A stretch of DNA of 64,000 bases from positions 1-64,000 of the forward strand of contig JAAELQ010000293.1 of the NCBI GenBank assembly GCA_024226515.1, written 5' to 3'. Of the stretch, positions 35,446-45,800 are shown in pieces (the first letter of the stretch is position 1; every line of letters begins with the position of its first letter). The position numbers were made by a program, and so were the translations under genes. The notes beneath the pieces are model-generated. The model did not search any database. It worked only from the letters and a program-made list of their open reading frames with translations, and was not told the DNA's origin. The stretch is from a bacterium (GTDB lineage Bacteria > Acidobacteriota > Polarisedimenticolia > Polarisedimenticolales > Polarisedimenticolaceae).

Positions 35446-35570
35446 GCGTGATGCTCTTCCCATCGGCAGGAGTGTACACGAAATCGGCGGTTTCGTCGCC
35501 AAACGGGACCCTGGAGCCACCTGCGGAGGTCTCGAGTGAGCCTATTAGAAGTATTTGACTAATAAAGTGC

Positions 35571-35599
35571 TTCGCCCTGCTACGGGGCTGGGTTAAGAT
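35571..35599 (+). promoter_or_regulatory. Possible promoter for the GG-motif peptide gene
   Basis: TTCGCC at 35571-35576 and TAAGAT at 35594-35599, 17 bases apart, give a weak sigma-70-like match with an untranslated leader of about 50 bases. A nearby TTGACT at 35555-35560 has no good -10 partner. The region is locally AT-rich compared with its surroundings. Confidence 0.25.
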
Positions 35600-35655
35600 T
35601 CGCGAAAGAGCTGCCCCGCCCAGAGGCGAGAAACTCAGATACAGGAGGTCTTGGG

Positions 35656-35838
35656 ATGAGCGACGAAATTAAGAAAGACGACCTTGAGAACGTGGCTGGT
35701 GGAAAACTGCGTCAGCCTGGCATGCAGCAAGAAGTCGGCAAGGCCCGCGCCGAGGGCATGCGCCAGGCTCGCCAGAAGGCCAAGGAGTTGAACTCCGACG
35801 CCGACCCGGACGGCCCGGTCGACGTCGACCGCACGTAG
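35656..35838 (+). CDS. 60-residue peptide with GG-leader-like N terminus
   Basis: A short protein with its own strong ribosome site (ACAGGAGG) and its own terminator. The N terminus MSDEIKKDDLENVAGG matches the pattern of double-glycine leader peptides used by C39-peptidase exporters (acidic helix, then ELxxVxGG). What follows is a 44-residue, Gln/Arg/Lys-rich, Cys-free segment (KLRQPGMQQEVGKARAEGM..., ending DGPVDVDRT). If the leader is cleaved after GG the product would be a small cationic helical peptide with an acidic tail. No modifying enzyme or C39 transporter is next to it; the nearest exporter is the RND operon 181 bases downstream. It could also be a non-secreted small protein that carries the motif by chance. 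Confidence 0.72.
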   Translation: MSDEIKKDDLENVAGGKLRQPGMQQEVGKARAEGMRQARQKAKELNSDADPDGPVDVDRT

Positions 35839-35858
35839 TAGCTCACGAGATCGATAGA

Positions 35859-35900
35859 GGGCCCCCGGAGCCGCACGGCTTCGGGGGCCCTTTTCTTTCT
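35859..35900 (+). terminator. Strong intrinsic terminator
   Basis: A 14-base-pair stem (GGGCCCCCGGAGCC with GGCTTCGGGGGCCC, one G-T pair) and a GCAC loop, directly followed by TTTTCTTTCT. It isolates the 60-residue peptide gene from the efflux operon and implies a discrete, probably abundant short transcript. Confidence 0.9.
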
Positions 35901-36019
35901 ACGGGTCTCGCCCTACCGCTGGATCTTACGCCGACCGTCCCGGCCCCCGGCGAGTTCCCGAGCGCCGACCGGAATTCGTATACCATTCGCGTTCTCCGGA
36001 ACGCGAGGAGTCGAGATCC

Positions 36020-37144
36020 ATGCTCCACAGTCGAAGTCTCTTGCTGGCCGCGGTGGCGGTGCCGGCGGTGTTATGCGGCGGTTGCACGACGGTCGAGGCG
36101 CCCCCGCCTCCCCCGCCGCCGTCGGTCGTCGTGGCCCAGCCCGTCCAGCGTGACGTGACGAACTACAGCGAGTTCCCGGGCAACCTCCAGGCCACACAGG
36201 GCGTCGAGATTCGCGCACGCGTCGAGGGCTTCCTCGAACGCGTCGAGTTCGAGCCTTCGGCCCGGGTCAAGACGGGCCAGACCCTGTTCGTGATCGAACA
36301 GGAGATCTTCGAGGCGACGCTGGAACGCGCGAAGGCCGACGTTCGATCGTCGCGCGCGGCGCTCGCGCGAGCCGAATCGGACCTCGAGCGGTTGGAGCAG
36401 GCGATCAAGACCAACGCCGTCAGCCAGCAGGAGGTCACGCGTGCGCGCGCGGAGCGAGAGCAGGCTGCCGCGGCGGTCGCGGCGGCGGCGACCGCGGTGA
36501 CTCGCGCCGAGCTCGATCTCGAATACACGGTCGTGACCTCACCGATCAACGGCGTCATCGATCGCAACCTGGTCGACATCGGCAACGTCGTCGGTCGCGG
36601 CGAGACGACGCTGCTGGCCAACGTCTACACCATCGACCCGATCCACGTCTATTTCAACGCCCCCGAGCGCAAGATCGCCGCCTTTCTCGACCAGCAGGGC
36701 GGCCTCGACTCCGGCAATGCAAAGCAGCTTCCTCCGGTCGAGGTCCGGGTCGACGGCGTCGACCGGGTGTTCGAGGGCGCCGTCGACTACCTCAACCCCG
36801 AGGTCGATCCTGCGACGGGCACCGTCGAGGTGCGCGCCGCGCTACCCAACGCGAACCGGCAACTGTTGCCCGGCTTCTTCGTTCGGGTGCGCGTACCCGA
36901 AACCGAGGAACCGGACGCCAACCTGGTACACGAGACCGCGCTCTCGGTGGACCTCGCGGGTCGCTACCTGCTGATCGTCGGCGCCGACAACGTCGTCGAG
37001 AAGCGCTACGTCGACCTGGGCGCGCTGCAGGACGACGGCCTGCGCGTCATCCGTGAGGGCATCGAGGCCGGCGAGAGCTACATCAGCGAGGGGCTGCAAC
37101 GCGCTCGTCCGGGCCTGCCGGTCACGCCGTCCGCGGGAAACTGA
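36020..37144 (+). CDS. RND efflux periplasmic adaptor lipoprotein (MFP)
   Basis: A 374-residue membrane-fusion subunit of a tripartite pump (AcrA/MexA family). The lipobox is VLCGGC (C22), followed by a Pro-rich linker. The beta-barrel/lipoyl halves flank a coiled coil at about 95-170 (TLERAKADVRSSRAALARAE..., AEREQAAAAVAAAATAV). SPINGVIDRNLVDIGNVVG is the second lipoyl half, and YFNAPERKIAAFL begins the beta-barrel domain. It bridges the inner-membrane RND transporter and the outer-membrane channel. The RND gene starts three bases after its stop. The nearest possible regulators are too far away to assign. Confidence 0.92.
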   Translation: MLHSRSLLLAAVAVPAVLCGGCTTVEAPPPPPPPSVVVAQPVQRDVTNYSEFPGNLQATQGVEIRARVEGFLERVEFEPSARVKTGQTLFVIEQEIFEATLERAKADVRSSRAALARAESDLERLEQAIKTNAVSQQEVTRARAEREQAAAAVAAAATAVTRAELDLEYTVVTSPINGVIDRNLVDIGNVVGRGETTLLANVYTIDPIHVYFNAPERKIAAFLDQQGGLDSGNAKQLPPVEVRVDGVDRVFEGAVDYLNPEVDPATGTVEVRAALPNANRQLLPGFFVRVRVPETEEPDANLVHETALSVDLAGRYLLIVGADNVVEKRYVDLGALQDDGLRVIREGIEAGESYISEGLQRARPGLPVTPSAGN

Positions 37145-37147
37145 TCG

Positions 37148-40100
37148 ATGTTCAGTCGGTTCTTCATCTATCGCCCGATCTTCGCTTCGGTGATCGCGAT
37201 CGTCATCTCGCTGGTCGGGATCCTCTCGATCCCGCTGCTGTCCATCGAGAGCATGCCCTCGATCACGCCGCCCACCGTCAGCATCGACACCACCTACCCC
37301 GGCGCCAGCGCCTCGGTCGTCGCGCAGAGCGTCACCGCGCCGCTGGAAGAGAAGATCAACGGCGTCGAGGGCATGATCTACATGGCGTCGAAGAGCGCCT
37401 CCGACGGCAGTTGCAAGATCACGGTCACGTTCGAGGTCGGCACCGACATCGACATGGCGACGGTGCTCGTGCAGAACCGCGTCAACGAAGCCGAGCCCGG
37501 GCTGCCGGCCGACGTCAAGGCCCAGGGCATCAAGGTCGCCAAGAAGTCCACGGACATGGTGTTGATGGTCAACCTCGTCTCACCCGACGAGAGCCTCGAC
37601 GAGCTGTTCATCTCCAACTACGCGACGACCCGGATCCGCGACGTGCTGTCGCGCGTCTCGGGCGTCAGCGACGTGACCATCTTCGGCGCCAAGGACTTCG
37701 GCATGCGGATCTGGCTCGATCCGCAGCGGCTGCGCGCCCGCGGCCTGACGACGCAGGACGTCATCTCCGTGCTGCGCGAGCAGAACGTCCAGGTCGCCGC
37801 CGGCCAGATCGGCGCCCCGCCTGCCCCGGCCAACCAGCCGTTCCAGTACTCGATCTCGACCCTCGGCCGCCTCGAGAGCACCGAGCAATTCGAGCGCATC
37901 GTGCTCAAGCGCGGCGCGAAGGGGCAACTCGTGCGGATGGGCGACGTCTCGCGCATCGAGCTCGGGGCGCAGTCCTACAACTGGTTCGCTTCGCTCGACG
38001 GGAAGCCGTCGATACCGCTCGGCGTCTATCAGCTTCCGGGCGCCAACGCGCTGCAGGTCGCAGACGGCGTCAAGGCCGCGATAGCGACCCTCGAGACCGA
38101 GTTCCCCCCGGGGCTCGAGACCCGCATCATCTACGACACGACCGAGTACATCACGCAGTCGATCAAGGAGGTCGTGTCGACCCTGATCGTCGCCATCCTG
38201 CTCGTGGTGCTGACGGTCTATGTATTCCTGCAGGACTTCCGCACCACCCTCGTGCCGGCGATCACGATCCCGGTCTCGCTGCTCGGAACGCTGGGTGTGA
38301 TGCTGGCCATGGGCCTGTCGATCAATGCGCTGACGATGTTCGGGCTGGTGCTGGTGATCGGCATCGTCGTCGACGACGCCATCGTCGTCGTCGAGAACAC
38401 GATGCGGCTGATCGACACCGAGGGACTCGACGCCAAGACGGCCACGGCCAAGTCGATGCTGGAGATCACGGGACCGGTCGTGGCCACCACGCTGGTCCTG
38501 CTGGCCGTGTTCGTCCCGACGATCGTCATGCCGGGAATCTCCGGCCGTCTGTACCGCCCGTTCGCCATCACGATCTCGGTCGCGACCTTGTTCTCGTCAC
38601 TCAACGCGCTGACGCTCAGTCCTGCGCTGTGCGGCATGCTGCTGCGCCCATCCAAGGAGCGCAAGCGCGGGCCTTTCGGCTGGTTCAATCGCTTGATGAC
38701 CGCCGGCACGGCGGGATACACCACCGTCTGCCGCGGCCTGCTGCGCAAGGCGTTGTTGACCTCCGTCGCGTTCGTCGGCGTGCTCGTCGCGATGTACTTC
38801 AGCGTCAGCGCCCTGCCGACCGGTTTCGTTCCGGCCGAGGACGAGGGTGTTCTGATGGTCGCCGTGCAGTTGCCCGACGCCTCGTCGCTCGGTCGCACGG
38901 CGCAGGTCATGGATAGCGTGACGCAGGCGCTCGAGGACGTGCCCGCGCTGCGCGGCAGCGTCGTGATCGGCGGTTTCTCGATGCTGGACAGCGTCGTGTC
39001 GTCCAACAACGGCGCGGTGTGGGTGGTGCTCGACCACTGGGACGAACGCTCCACGAAGGAGACACAGATCGACGCGATCGTCGGTCAGCTGAACCGCAAG
39101 TTCTCGACGATCCCCGGAGCGCTCGTCTTCGCGTTCCGCCCTCCGGCGATCAAGGGCCTCGGCACCGTCGGCGGCTTCTCGATGGAGCTTCAGGACCGCG
39201 GCGGCGTCGGCAACGAGCTTCTGCAACAGGTGACGAGCGACCTGATCGCGGAAGGCAACAAACACCCGATGCTCGGCGGGCTGAACAGCACGTTCCGCTC
39301 CGGGGTCCCGCAACTGTACCTGGACGTCGATCGCGAGAAGGCCAAGCGCCTCGACGTCCCGCTGGACGTCGTGTTCAACACGCTTCAGGCCAACCTCGGC
39401 TCGGCCTACGTCAACGACTTCAACCTGTTCGGCCGCGTGTGGCGCGTCATGATCCAGGCCGACGAACCGCACCGCCTGTCGCGCGGCGACATCACGAGTC
39501 TCGAGGTGCGCAACCGCGCGGGAGAGATGGTTCCGCTGTCCACCCTGGTCGAGGTCGAGGACACGGTCGGCCCAACGGTGCTCGGGCGCCACAACCTGTA
39601 CACCACGGCGACGCTGACGGGTAATCCTGCACCCGGTTTCACCTCCGGCCAATCGGTCGCCGCGATCGCCGAGGTCGCCGAGCGCACGCTGCCGCCGTCG
39701 ATCGGCTACGAGTGGTCCGGCGTCACGTACCAGGAGCAGGCGGCGGGCAACGTCGCCGGGTTGATCTTCGCGCTTGCGCTGACATTCGTCTACCTGTTTC
39801 TCGCCGCGCAGTACGAGAGCTGGACGCTTCCGCTGGGCGTACTGCTCTCGGTTCCCATCGCGGTGCTGGGCGCGGCCCTGCTCAGTTTGATCCTGAAGAT
39901 GGAAAACAACATCTACATGCAGATCGGACTGGTGCTGCTGGTGGGACTCTCGGCCAAGTCGGCGATCATGATCGTCGAATTCGCCAACCAGCTGCGCCAG
40001 GAAGGGACGTCGACGTTCGACGCCGCGCTCGACGCCGCGCGGTTGCGCTTCCGGCCGATCCTGATGACGGCGTTGTCGTTCCTGCTCGGTGTGATCCCGC

Positions 40101-40297
40101 TGGTCATCGCCACGGGCGCCGGCGCGGTCAGTCGTCGCTCGCTGGGCACGGCGGTCTTCGGCGGTATGCTGATGTCGACCGTGGCCGGCGTGTTGCTCGT
40201 CCCCTTCCTGTACTACGCGGTGCAGCGCCTGAGCGAGAAGCTGAGCTTCAAGAAGAAGTCGCCCGAGACGCCGGCGCCGGCGGAGACGGCCCCATGA
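37148..40297 (+). CDS. RND multidrug efflux transporter (HAE1, AcrB-like)
   Basis: A 1049-residue inner-membrane proton/drug antiporter, full length for the HAE1 family. It opens FSRFFIYRPIFASVIAIV (TM1). The essential proton-relay Asp pair is in IGIVVDDAIVVVEN (TM4), and the TM10 Lys in GLSAKSAIMIVEFANQLR. The porter-domain signature TYPGASASVVAQSVTAPLEEKINGV is present near the start. FVPAEDEGVLMVAVQLPDASS opens the second periplasmic half. Substrates are probably hydrophobic or amphiphilic compounds. Middle gene of the three-gene efflux operon: three bases after the adaptor gene, and overlapping the outer-membrane factor by ATGA. Confidence 0.95.
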   Translation: MFSRFFIYRPIFASVIAIVISLVGILSIPLLSIESMPSITPPTVSIDTTYPGASASVVAQSVTAPLEEKINGVEGMIYMASKSASDGSCKITVTFEVGTDIDMATVLVQNRVNEAEPGLPADVKAQGIKVAKKSTDMVLMVNLVSPDESLDELFISNYATTRIRDVLSRVSGVSDVTIFGAKDFGMRIWLDPQRLRARGLTTQDVISVLREQNVQVAAGQIGAPPAPANQPFQYSISTLGRLESTEQFERIVLKRGAKGQLVRMGDVSRIELGAQSYNWFASLDGKPSIPLGVYQLPGANALQVADGVKAAIATLETEFPPGLETRIIYDTTEYITQSIKEVVSTLIVAILLVVLTVYVFLQDFRTTLVPAITIPVSLLGTLGVMLAMGLSINALTMFGLVLVIGIVVDDAIVVVENTMRLIDTEGLDAKTATAKSMLEITGPVVATTLVLLAVFVPTIVMPGISGRLYRPFAITISVATLFSSLNALTLSPALCGMLLRPSKERKRGPFGWFNRLMTAGTAGYTTVCRGLLRKALLTSVAFVGVLVAMYFSVSALPTGFVPAEDEGVLMVAVQLPDASSLGRTAQVMDSVTQALEDVPALRGSVVIGGFSMLDSVVSSNNGAVWVVLDHWDERSTKETQIDAIVGQLNRKFSTIPGALVFAFRPPAIKGLGTVGGFSMELQDRGGVGNELLQQVTSDLIAEGNKHPMLGGLNSTFRSGVPQLYLDVDREKAKRLDVPLDVVFNTLQANLGSAYVNDFNLFGRVWRVMIQADEPHRLSRGDITSLEVRNRAGEMVPLSTLVEVEDTVGPTVLGRHNLYTTATLTGNPAPGFTSGQSVAAIAEVAERTLPPSIGYEWSGVTYQEQAAGNVAGLIFALALTFVYLFLAAQYESWTLPLGVLLSVPIAVLGAALLSLILKMENNIYMQIGLVLLVGLSAKSAIMIVEFANQLRQEGTSTFDAALDAARLRFRPILMTALSFLLGVIPLVIATGAGAVSRRSLGTAVFGGMLMSTVAGVLLVPFLYYAVQRLSEKLSFKKKSPETPAPAETAP

Positions 40298-41778
40298 GGC
40301 GCGTGATCCACCGCCTGACCCCTCTTTTGCTGATGCTGAGCGTGGCCTGCACGGTCGGCCCGGACTACGAGCCGCCGGAGATCACGGTCCCCGACGTCTG
40401 GCACGAGGCCGCACTTCACGGTGTCGTCGACGGCGAGGCGCAGCTGCATACCTGGTGGACACAGCTCGACGACCCGCTGCTCGAGGAGCTGATCGTGCGC
40501 GCTGAGCGCGCGAACTTCGATCTGCAACGCGCAGTCGGTCGCATCCGCGAGTCCCGCGCGCTGGTCCGAGTCAACTCCGGGCAGAAGTGGCCCGAGGTCG
40601 GCGTCAGCGCGGACGCCTCGCGCTCGCAGGCCAGCGACAACGGAACGGCGACTCCGCCGCCGGGCGGCTTCGACGACGCGAGCCTGTACAACGCGGGGTT
40701 CGACGCGGCGTGGGAGCTGGACCTGTTCGGGCGCATCCGTCGCGGCGTCGAGGCAGCCTCGGCACAGTACGAGGCCAGCATCGAGGACTACCGGGACGTG
40801 CTCGTCACGCTGTTCGCCGACGTCGCGTTCAACTACATCGACGTACGCGCGTCGCAGGCGCGGCTGCGCTACGCGTGGGACAATCTCACGGCGCAACAGG
40901 GCATGGTTCAACTGACGCAGGATCGGTTCGACGCCGGCCTGGTCTCGGGCCTCGACGTGTCGCAGGCGGAGTCGAACCTGGCCCAGACCGAGGCCTCGAT
41001 TCCGCTGATCGAGACGGCGCTCACGCAGGCGCTCAACCGGCTGGCCGTTCTGCTGGGCGAGCACCCGGGGGCGCTGCACGACGAGCTCGAGGTCGTGGCG
41101 CCGATCCTGAACCCGCCGAGGGAGGTCGTGATCGGGCTGCCGGGCGATCTGTTGCGCCAGCGCCCCGACGTCCGCCGCGCCGAGCGCGACCTGGCCGCGC
41201 AGACCGCACGCATTGGCGTGGCCGTCGCGGATCTGTATCCCAGATTCTCGCTCACGGGCTTCTTCGGCCTGCAGTCGGTCAGCTTCGACAGCTTCGCCGA
41301 CGGCGACTCGGTGACGTGGAGCTTCGGCCTCCCGTTCTCCTGGAACCTGTTCGACCGCGGGCGCCGCGGCGCCGTGGTCGACGCCGAACGAGCGCGAACG
41401 GACCAGTTGCTCGCGGCGTACCAGCAGACCGTGCTGCTGGCCCTCGAAGAGGTCGAGAACTCGCTGGTGAGCTACGACCGACAGCAACTGCGCAGCACGA
41501 AGCTGCGCAGCGCGGCCGAGGCGACCGAGCGGTCGCTGGAGCTGGTCCGCACGCAGTACATGACGGGTCTCGCGGACTTCCAGAACGTGCTCGACACGCA
41601 ACGGACCCTGTTCTCGCAGCAGGATCAGCTCGCCACGGCCGAGGGCCTGGTGCTGCAGAACCTGATCGCGCTGTACAAGGCGCTGGGCGGCGGCTGGGCC
41701 GAGGACCCGGAACAGCCGGAGCACTTCACCGTCGGCGCGATCGCGCCCGAGGTGGATGGGGAAGCGGCCGAAGACTGA
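40294..41778 (+). CDS. TolC-family outer-membrane factor lipoprotein (NodT-like)
   Basis: A 494-residue outer-membrane channel of the RND system. It starts at ATG 40294, overlapping the transporter stop, which fixes the start. The leader ends SVAC (C19), followed by TVGPDYEPPEI, the standard N terminus of NodT-type lipoprotein channels. Repeated helical hairpins are visible (ANFDLQRAVGRIRESRALVR, TGLADFQNVLDTQRTLFSQQ), with the family marks LPGDLLRQRPDVRRAERDLA and AVADLYPRFSLTGFFGLQS. It completes adaptor, pump and channel in one operon, so drug export from cytoplasm or periplasm to the medium is well supported. The C-terminal about 20 residues are acidic. Confidence 0.93.
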   Translation: MRRVIHRLTPLLLMLSVACTVGPDYEPPEITVPDVWHEAALHGVVDGEAQLHTWWTQLDDPLLEELIVRAERANFDLQRAVGRIRESRALVRVNSGQKWPEVGVSADASRSQASDNGTATPPPGGFDDASLYNAGFDAAWELDLFGRIRRGVEAASAQYEASIEDYRDVLVTLFADVAFNYIDVRASQARLRYAWDNLTAQQGMVQLTQDRFDAGLVSGLDVSQAESNLAQTEASIPLIETALTQALNRLAVLLGEHPGALHDELEVVAPILNPPREVVIGLPGDLLRQRPDVRRAERDLAAQTARIGVAVADLYPRFSLTGFFGLQSVSFDSFADGDSVTWSFGLPFSWNLFDRGRRGAVVDAERARTDQLLAAYQQTVLLALEEVENSLVSYDRQQLRSTKLRSAAEATERSLELVRTQYMTGLADFQNVLDTQRTLFSQQDQLATAEGLVLQNLIALYKALGGGWAEDPEQPEHFTVGAIAPEVDGEAAED

Positions 41779-41793
41779 CCCGACGGAGGCGCG

Positions 41794-42786
41794 TCATGCC
41801 GGCTCGTCGGACACGATCGAGAACACGGCGTCCAGCGCGGGGTCGTCCAGCATCACCCTCCACGTCTCCCGGCGTCTGTCGAGATCGTACAGAGCGACAC
41901 TCGTCGGCAACGTTCGCGTCGGAGCGCGGACGCCCAGACGACGCTTGACCCAGTCGAGGTTACGACGGAACTCGGTCGGACGCAGCGTCGATCCAGCGAC
42001 GAGTACCCGGTGTTCGTCGAGCACGTGCATCCCGCGCGTCCAGCCGAGCAGCGTGTCGGACGACGACATCTCGTTGAGATCGAAACGCTCCACGACCTCG
42101 GCGCGCATCAGGTCGGCGATCGCTATCGTGCCGCCGACGGTAGTGAAGTACACGTGGTCACCGCGCACGATCCCGTCGTGCGGCGGTTCGCCGCCGATCT
42201 CGATGCGCCGTTCGGAGTGGGTCAGACAGACCGCGTCCCTCTGCTCGAACCTCGTGACCCAGATCTGGTCGCGCCATTCGAAAACGTGGTTGGGATGCGA
42301 CTCGTGCGGCTTGGTCGAAGCGACCTTGCGCTGGTCCGTGTTGCGATCGAAGCGGCTCCAAGGCTCACGACCGAGGACATCCCACTCACGGAGAATCCCG
42401 CCGTCGAGATCCAGCTCGACGACCATGTCCAGTCCGGTGACCGCGACGAGCAACGTCTCCCGTTCGGTCGCGATGACGTGATGCACGTCGTTGAATTGCG
42501 GAATCGAGATCCGGCGCTGGAGGCGCAGGTCCGGCAAGCCATACTGCAGAATCTCGGTCTGAGTCGGCACGTAGAGGAGACGTCCTCGCACCGACGCCGA
42601 CTTGAAGACGAAGGACGGTTCGTGGTCCGGCCGCGACTCGGGCGGCGAGACGTAGGTCACACCGGGCGTGACCGCGTGCGAGGCGGGGTCCATACGCAGA
42701 ATCACAGCCTCGCCGTAGCGCTGCGATTCGTGAACCGGCCGCATGCCGCGAAGCCGCCTCTGTCTGGCGCCGCTGATATAGAACAC
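41794..42786 (-). CDS. Propeller-like hypothetical protein
   Basis: A 330-residue cytoplasmic protein without leader. It has several strand-turn blocks of the kind found in beta-propellers: VRGRLLYVPTQTEILQYGLP, TLLVAVTGLDMVVELDLDGG and GDHVYFTTVGGTIAIADLMR. It also has HESHPNHVFEWRDQIWVTRF, a His-rich segment. The pattern recalls proteins annotated as DUF4915 or TIGR03032-like, but I cannot assign it. The start may be GTG 42786 (MFYISGARQRRLRG) or ATG 42744 with GAGGCGG upstream; neither ribosome site is strong. It is in the same direction as the subtilase gene, 21 bases after its stop, and may be co-transcribed with it. Confidence 0.65.
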   Translation of the reverse strand: MFYISGARQRRLRGMRPVHESQRYGEAVILRMDPASHAVTPGVTYVSPPESRPDHEPSFVFKSASVRGRLLYVPTQTEILQYGLPDLRLQRRISIPQFNDVHHVIATERETLLVAVTGLDMVVELDLDGGILREWDVLGREPWSRFDRNTDQRKVASTKPHESHPNHVFEWRDQIWVTRFEQRDAVCLTHSERRIEIGGEPPHDGIVRGDHVYFTTVGGTIAIADLMRAEVVERFDLNEMSSSDTLLGWTRGMHVLDEHRVLVAGSTLRPTEFRRNLDWVKRRLGVRAPTRTLPTSVALYDLDRRRETWRVMLDDPALDAVFSIVSDEPA

Positions 42787-42807
42787 GTCCCGGAGATTAC
42801 CGAAGAA

Positions 42808-45800
42808 TCAAGGGCACGGGACGGAGTTTCTCCGTTCGGCGCAGGTGCCGACGCCCAGACTCGACTCCTCGCCCAGCGTGTCCTCCATCGTGACCTGATA
42901 GTGGAATGCCTCGCCCGGAGTCGGCAACTGCGGGTCGGTGAGCTGCGCTGCGCCCTGCAGGACGACCAGGTCGTCCTCGCAGACGCTCGGCGCGGCGTAG
43001 GTCAGCTCACTCAGCGTCCCGCGGTAGACGTGATACTCCGCGGCGAGCGCGTCGTGCTGCCAGACGAGGCTGGTCTTGCCGGACCAGATCAGCCCGACGA
43101 CCTCGCGCGGCGTGATCGACGCGTTCTCGGTCTCGTAAGCTCCCGGGTCGATCTGGGCCAACCCGTCCCCGTCGTGGTCGCGTAGTCGAGGCGCGCCGGC
43201 GAGGTCGGTGCATGGATCGCCCGTGTATCCGGCCGGGTCCGGGCCGTGATCCAGCAGCGGAGAGGTCGCCCGCAGCCGGTAGTCCCCTCCCGCCGCATCG
43301 ACGAAGGCGGGGTCCAGCGCGCGGTTCGTCCCGCCGCAACCAGTGCCCTCAACGTCGGACCAGGCGATGTCGAAGCACGACACGTCGACGACGCTCGAGC
43401 CGTTGCCCCACAGGATCGAGTGCTCGACCGCCGTCGCCGGGCCATTGCCGCGCACGGCGACGCCGCAGCCGACGATCGTCGCGTGGCGCAGGGACAGCGT
43501 CGAGCCCGGAGCGGCGTCGTTCGTCACGCCATCCCCGGCGCCGTCGCCGACGATCAGCACGTTGCGTATCTCCGCGTGCGCGTCCACGCCCTGCACGTGG
43601 ACCGCGCGTTGCGTGCCGCGAAACTCGCCGTGCGACAGCTCCAGGGTCCCGCCGTCCACGCGCACGCCGGTCGTAACACTGCCGTCGAGTGCGATGCGCT
43701 CGACCGTGTGCCGGCCGTCAGCCAGGGCGAGCCCGATCGCGAGCTGTTCGAGGCGCAGGTCGGACAGCCGCGTGTCGACACCGGGTCCGGCCGCGATCCC
43801 TGCGGCCGACGCGGCGCCGCGCAGGACGAGGTGACCCATGACGACGGGCGCCTCGCCGGACGAGCGAACGTCGATCACCGGCGCGCCGCTGTCGGCGGCC
43901 CGGATCACCGGAGCTCCCGCCGGGCCCGCGCGGCCGAGGATCTGGTACGACGTGTCGCGATCGAGGGTCAGGTTCTCGACGTACGGCCCGCTGCCGGGCA
44001 ACACCTCGATCCGAACACCGTGCGGCGCCGACGGTGCGGCATCGACGGCGGCCTGGATACTGCCGAAGTCGGCGTTGTCCCACGCGCTCGACGAGACCCA
44101 GAGGCTGGCCCGCGCCCTGCACGCATCCCCCAGCCCGGCGTCGGACGAATTCCACGAGAACGAATCGCGCTGGGACGGGTTCGGCGTGTCGGGACAGTTG
44201 TCGCAGGCGTCCGCAACGCCGTCCGCGTCTCGATCGGCCTGTGGGGCGGAGCCGCTCCCGCACGGCGCCGGCGCCTGCTGCAGCAACTGAATCGCCACGG
44301 GATTGCTGGTGGCGGTCAGCCCACGCGCATCGGAGACGTGGACGACGAGCTCGTGCGCGCCGTGCTGCAGAGACGCCAGCTCGACGTCGTGCACTCGATA
44401 CGTCCCGGGCTGCAGCAACTCCTCGGCGAAAACCGTTCCCTCGACCGATTGGCCGTCGATGCGCAACACCAGCGGGTCGACAGGCGCCAGGAACAGGCTT
44501 CCCATGCCGGCCTGCATCTCGTTCGTCACCTCGATGGTCAGATCGAGCGCGGGCGGCTCGATCGCCTGCGTGAAGTCGAAGCTCGTCAGGTTCGCGCTCA
44601 TCCCGGCCGTCAGCGCCGGATCGTTGTAAGCCATCTCGAAGCTGGCGCTGGCGACCCCGGCGAAGCCGTCGTGATCCACCGTGAGATCCGCATGGTACGT
44701 TCCCAGCGGCAGTGCGTGAATGCCGTCGACGCGGGAGAGATAGCTGCCGTAGGTCACGGCGGGCTGGACCCCGGTCACGTAGTCCGGCTGCGGAATCGAC
44801 CAGGACAGTCCAGCGCCCCCGGCCGAGAACGACGTCTGCAGGACATCGACCGGGACCAGCAGCGGCGCACCCCGCTCGTCGGTCAACGTCACGGTCAGCG
44901 GGTTGTGATCGATGAACGAGTCATGGTTCATCACCGGCCAGGTGAATGCGTAGTCGTGGATCGCGATGCCGGGAGCTGCCGCGTGGAGCACGATGCGACA
45001 GCCCGCCGAGCGCTCGAACCCGGCGAGATCCCGTACGATCACGGTCAGGTCATGGTCCCCCGGCCGCAGATCCGCGACGGACAGTGCGAGATCGTATTGC
45101 CCGCCGCCGAGCTCGGCGACGGCAACTTCACGCTGCACACCGCGGAGGTAGGCTCGGAACGCGTTCGACGGTAGCCCCGCTAGCGCTGCCCCCTGGGCGT
45201 CGATTAATTCCACGGCGATGAGGGCCTCCGCATCGTGCCCGGCCAGATAGACCGGCTTGTCCGGTGACAACGACACGTTGACCGGATCGAACTGCCCGCG
45301 ATCGATTGCCGAGACGTCGAGCAACGGCTCCGCGAACATCTCCTTGTCGTTACTGAATCCTTCGTCGGAGCCGAACTGTGGGAACGCCGTTCGCACCAGC
45401 TCGTCACGCACGCGCTCGACGCCGACGCGATCGGTGGGCTTTCCGTGCTTGACGATCCACAGCGCGACGGCGCCCGCGACATGCGGCGCGGCGACGCTGG
45501 TGCCGGACTGCGTCGAGTACTCGCCGCCGGGCCAGGTGGAAACGACGTCCACCCCCGGCGCGGCGATGTCGACGTCGAAACCGTAGTTGCTGAATGTCCC
45601 GGCAAAGCTGTTGTCCGACCCATGAATCGTGGGCGGACCCTGGCCGGCGCCCGGCCCCAGGCCATCGGTCTCGACGACCGCCGAGACCGTGCTCACCTCG
45701 TCGTAGGCTGCCGGCACCTGGAGCGCCGTGTCGCGGCCGTACGGCGGGGCATTGCCGGCGGACACGACGACCACGACCCCGGCGTCGGCGACCGAGCAGA

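Noticed and set aside
36020..41778. RND operon as a dedicated exporter for the 60-residue peptide
   Set aside because: The adaptor, pump and channel are typical HAE1 drug-efflux components. GG-leader peptides use C39 ABC exporters, and a strong terminator separates the two units.
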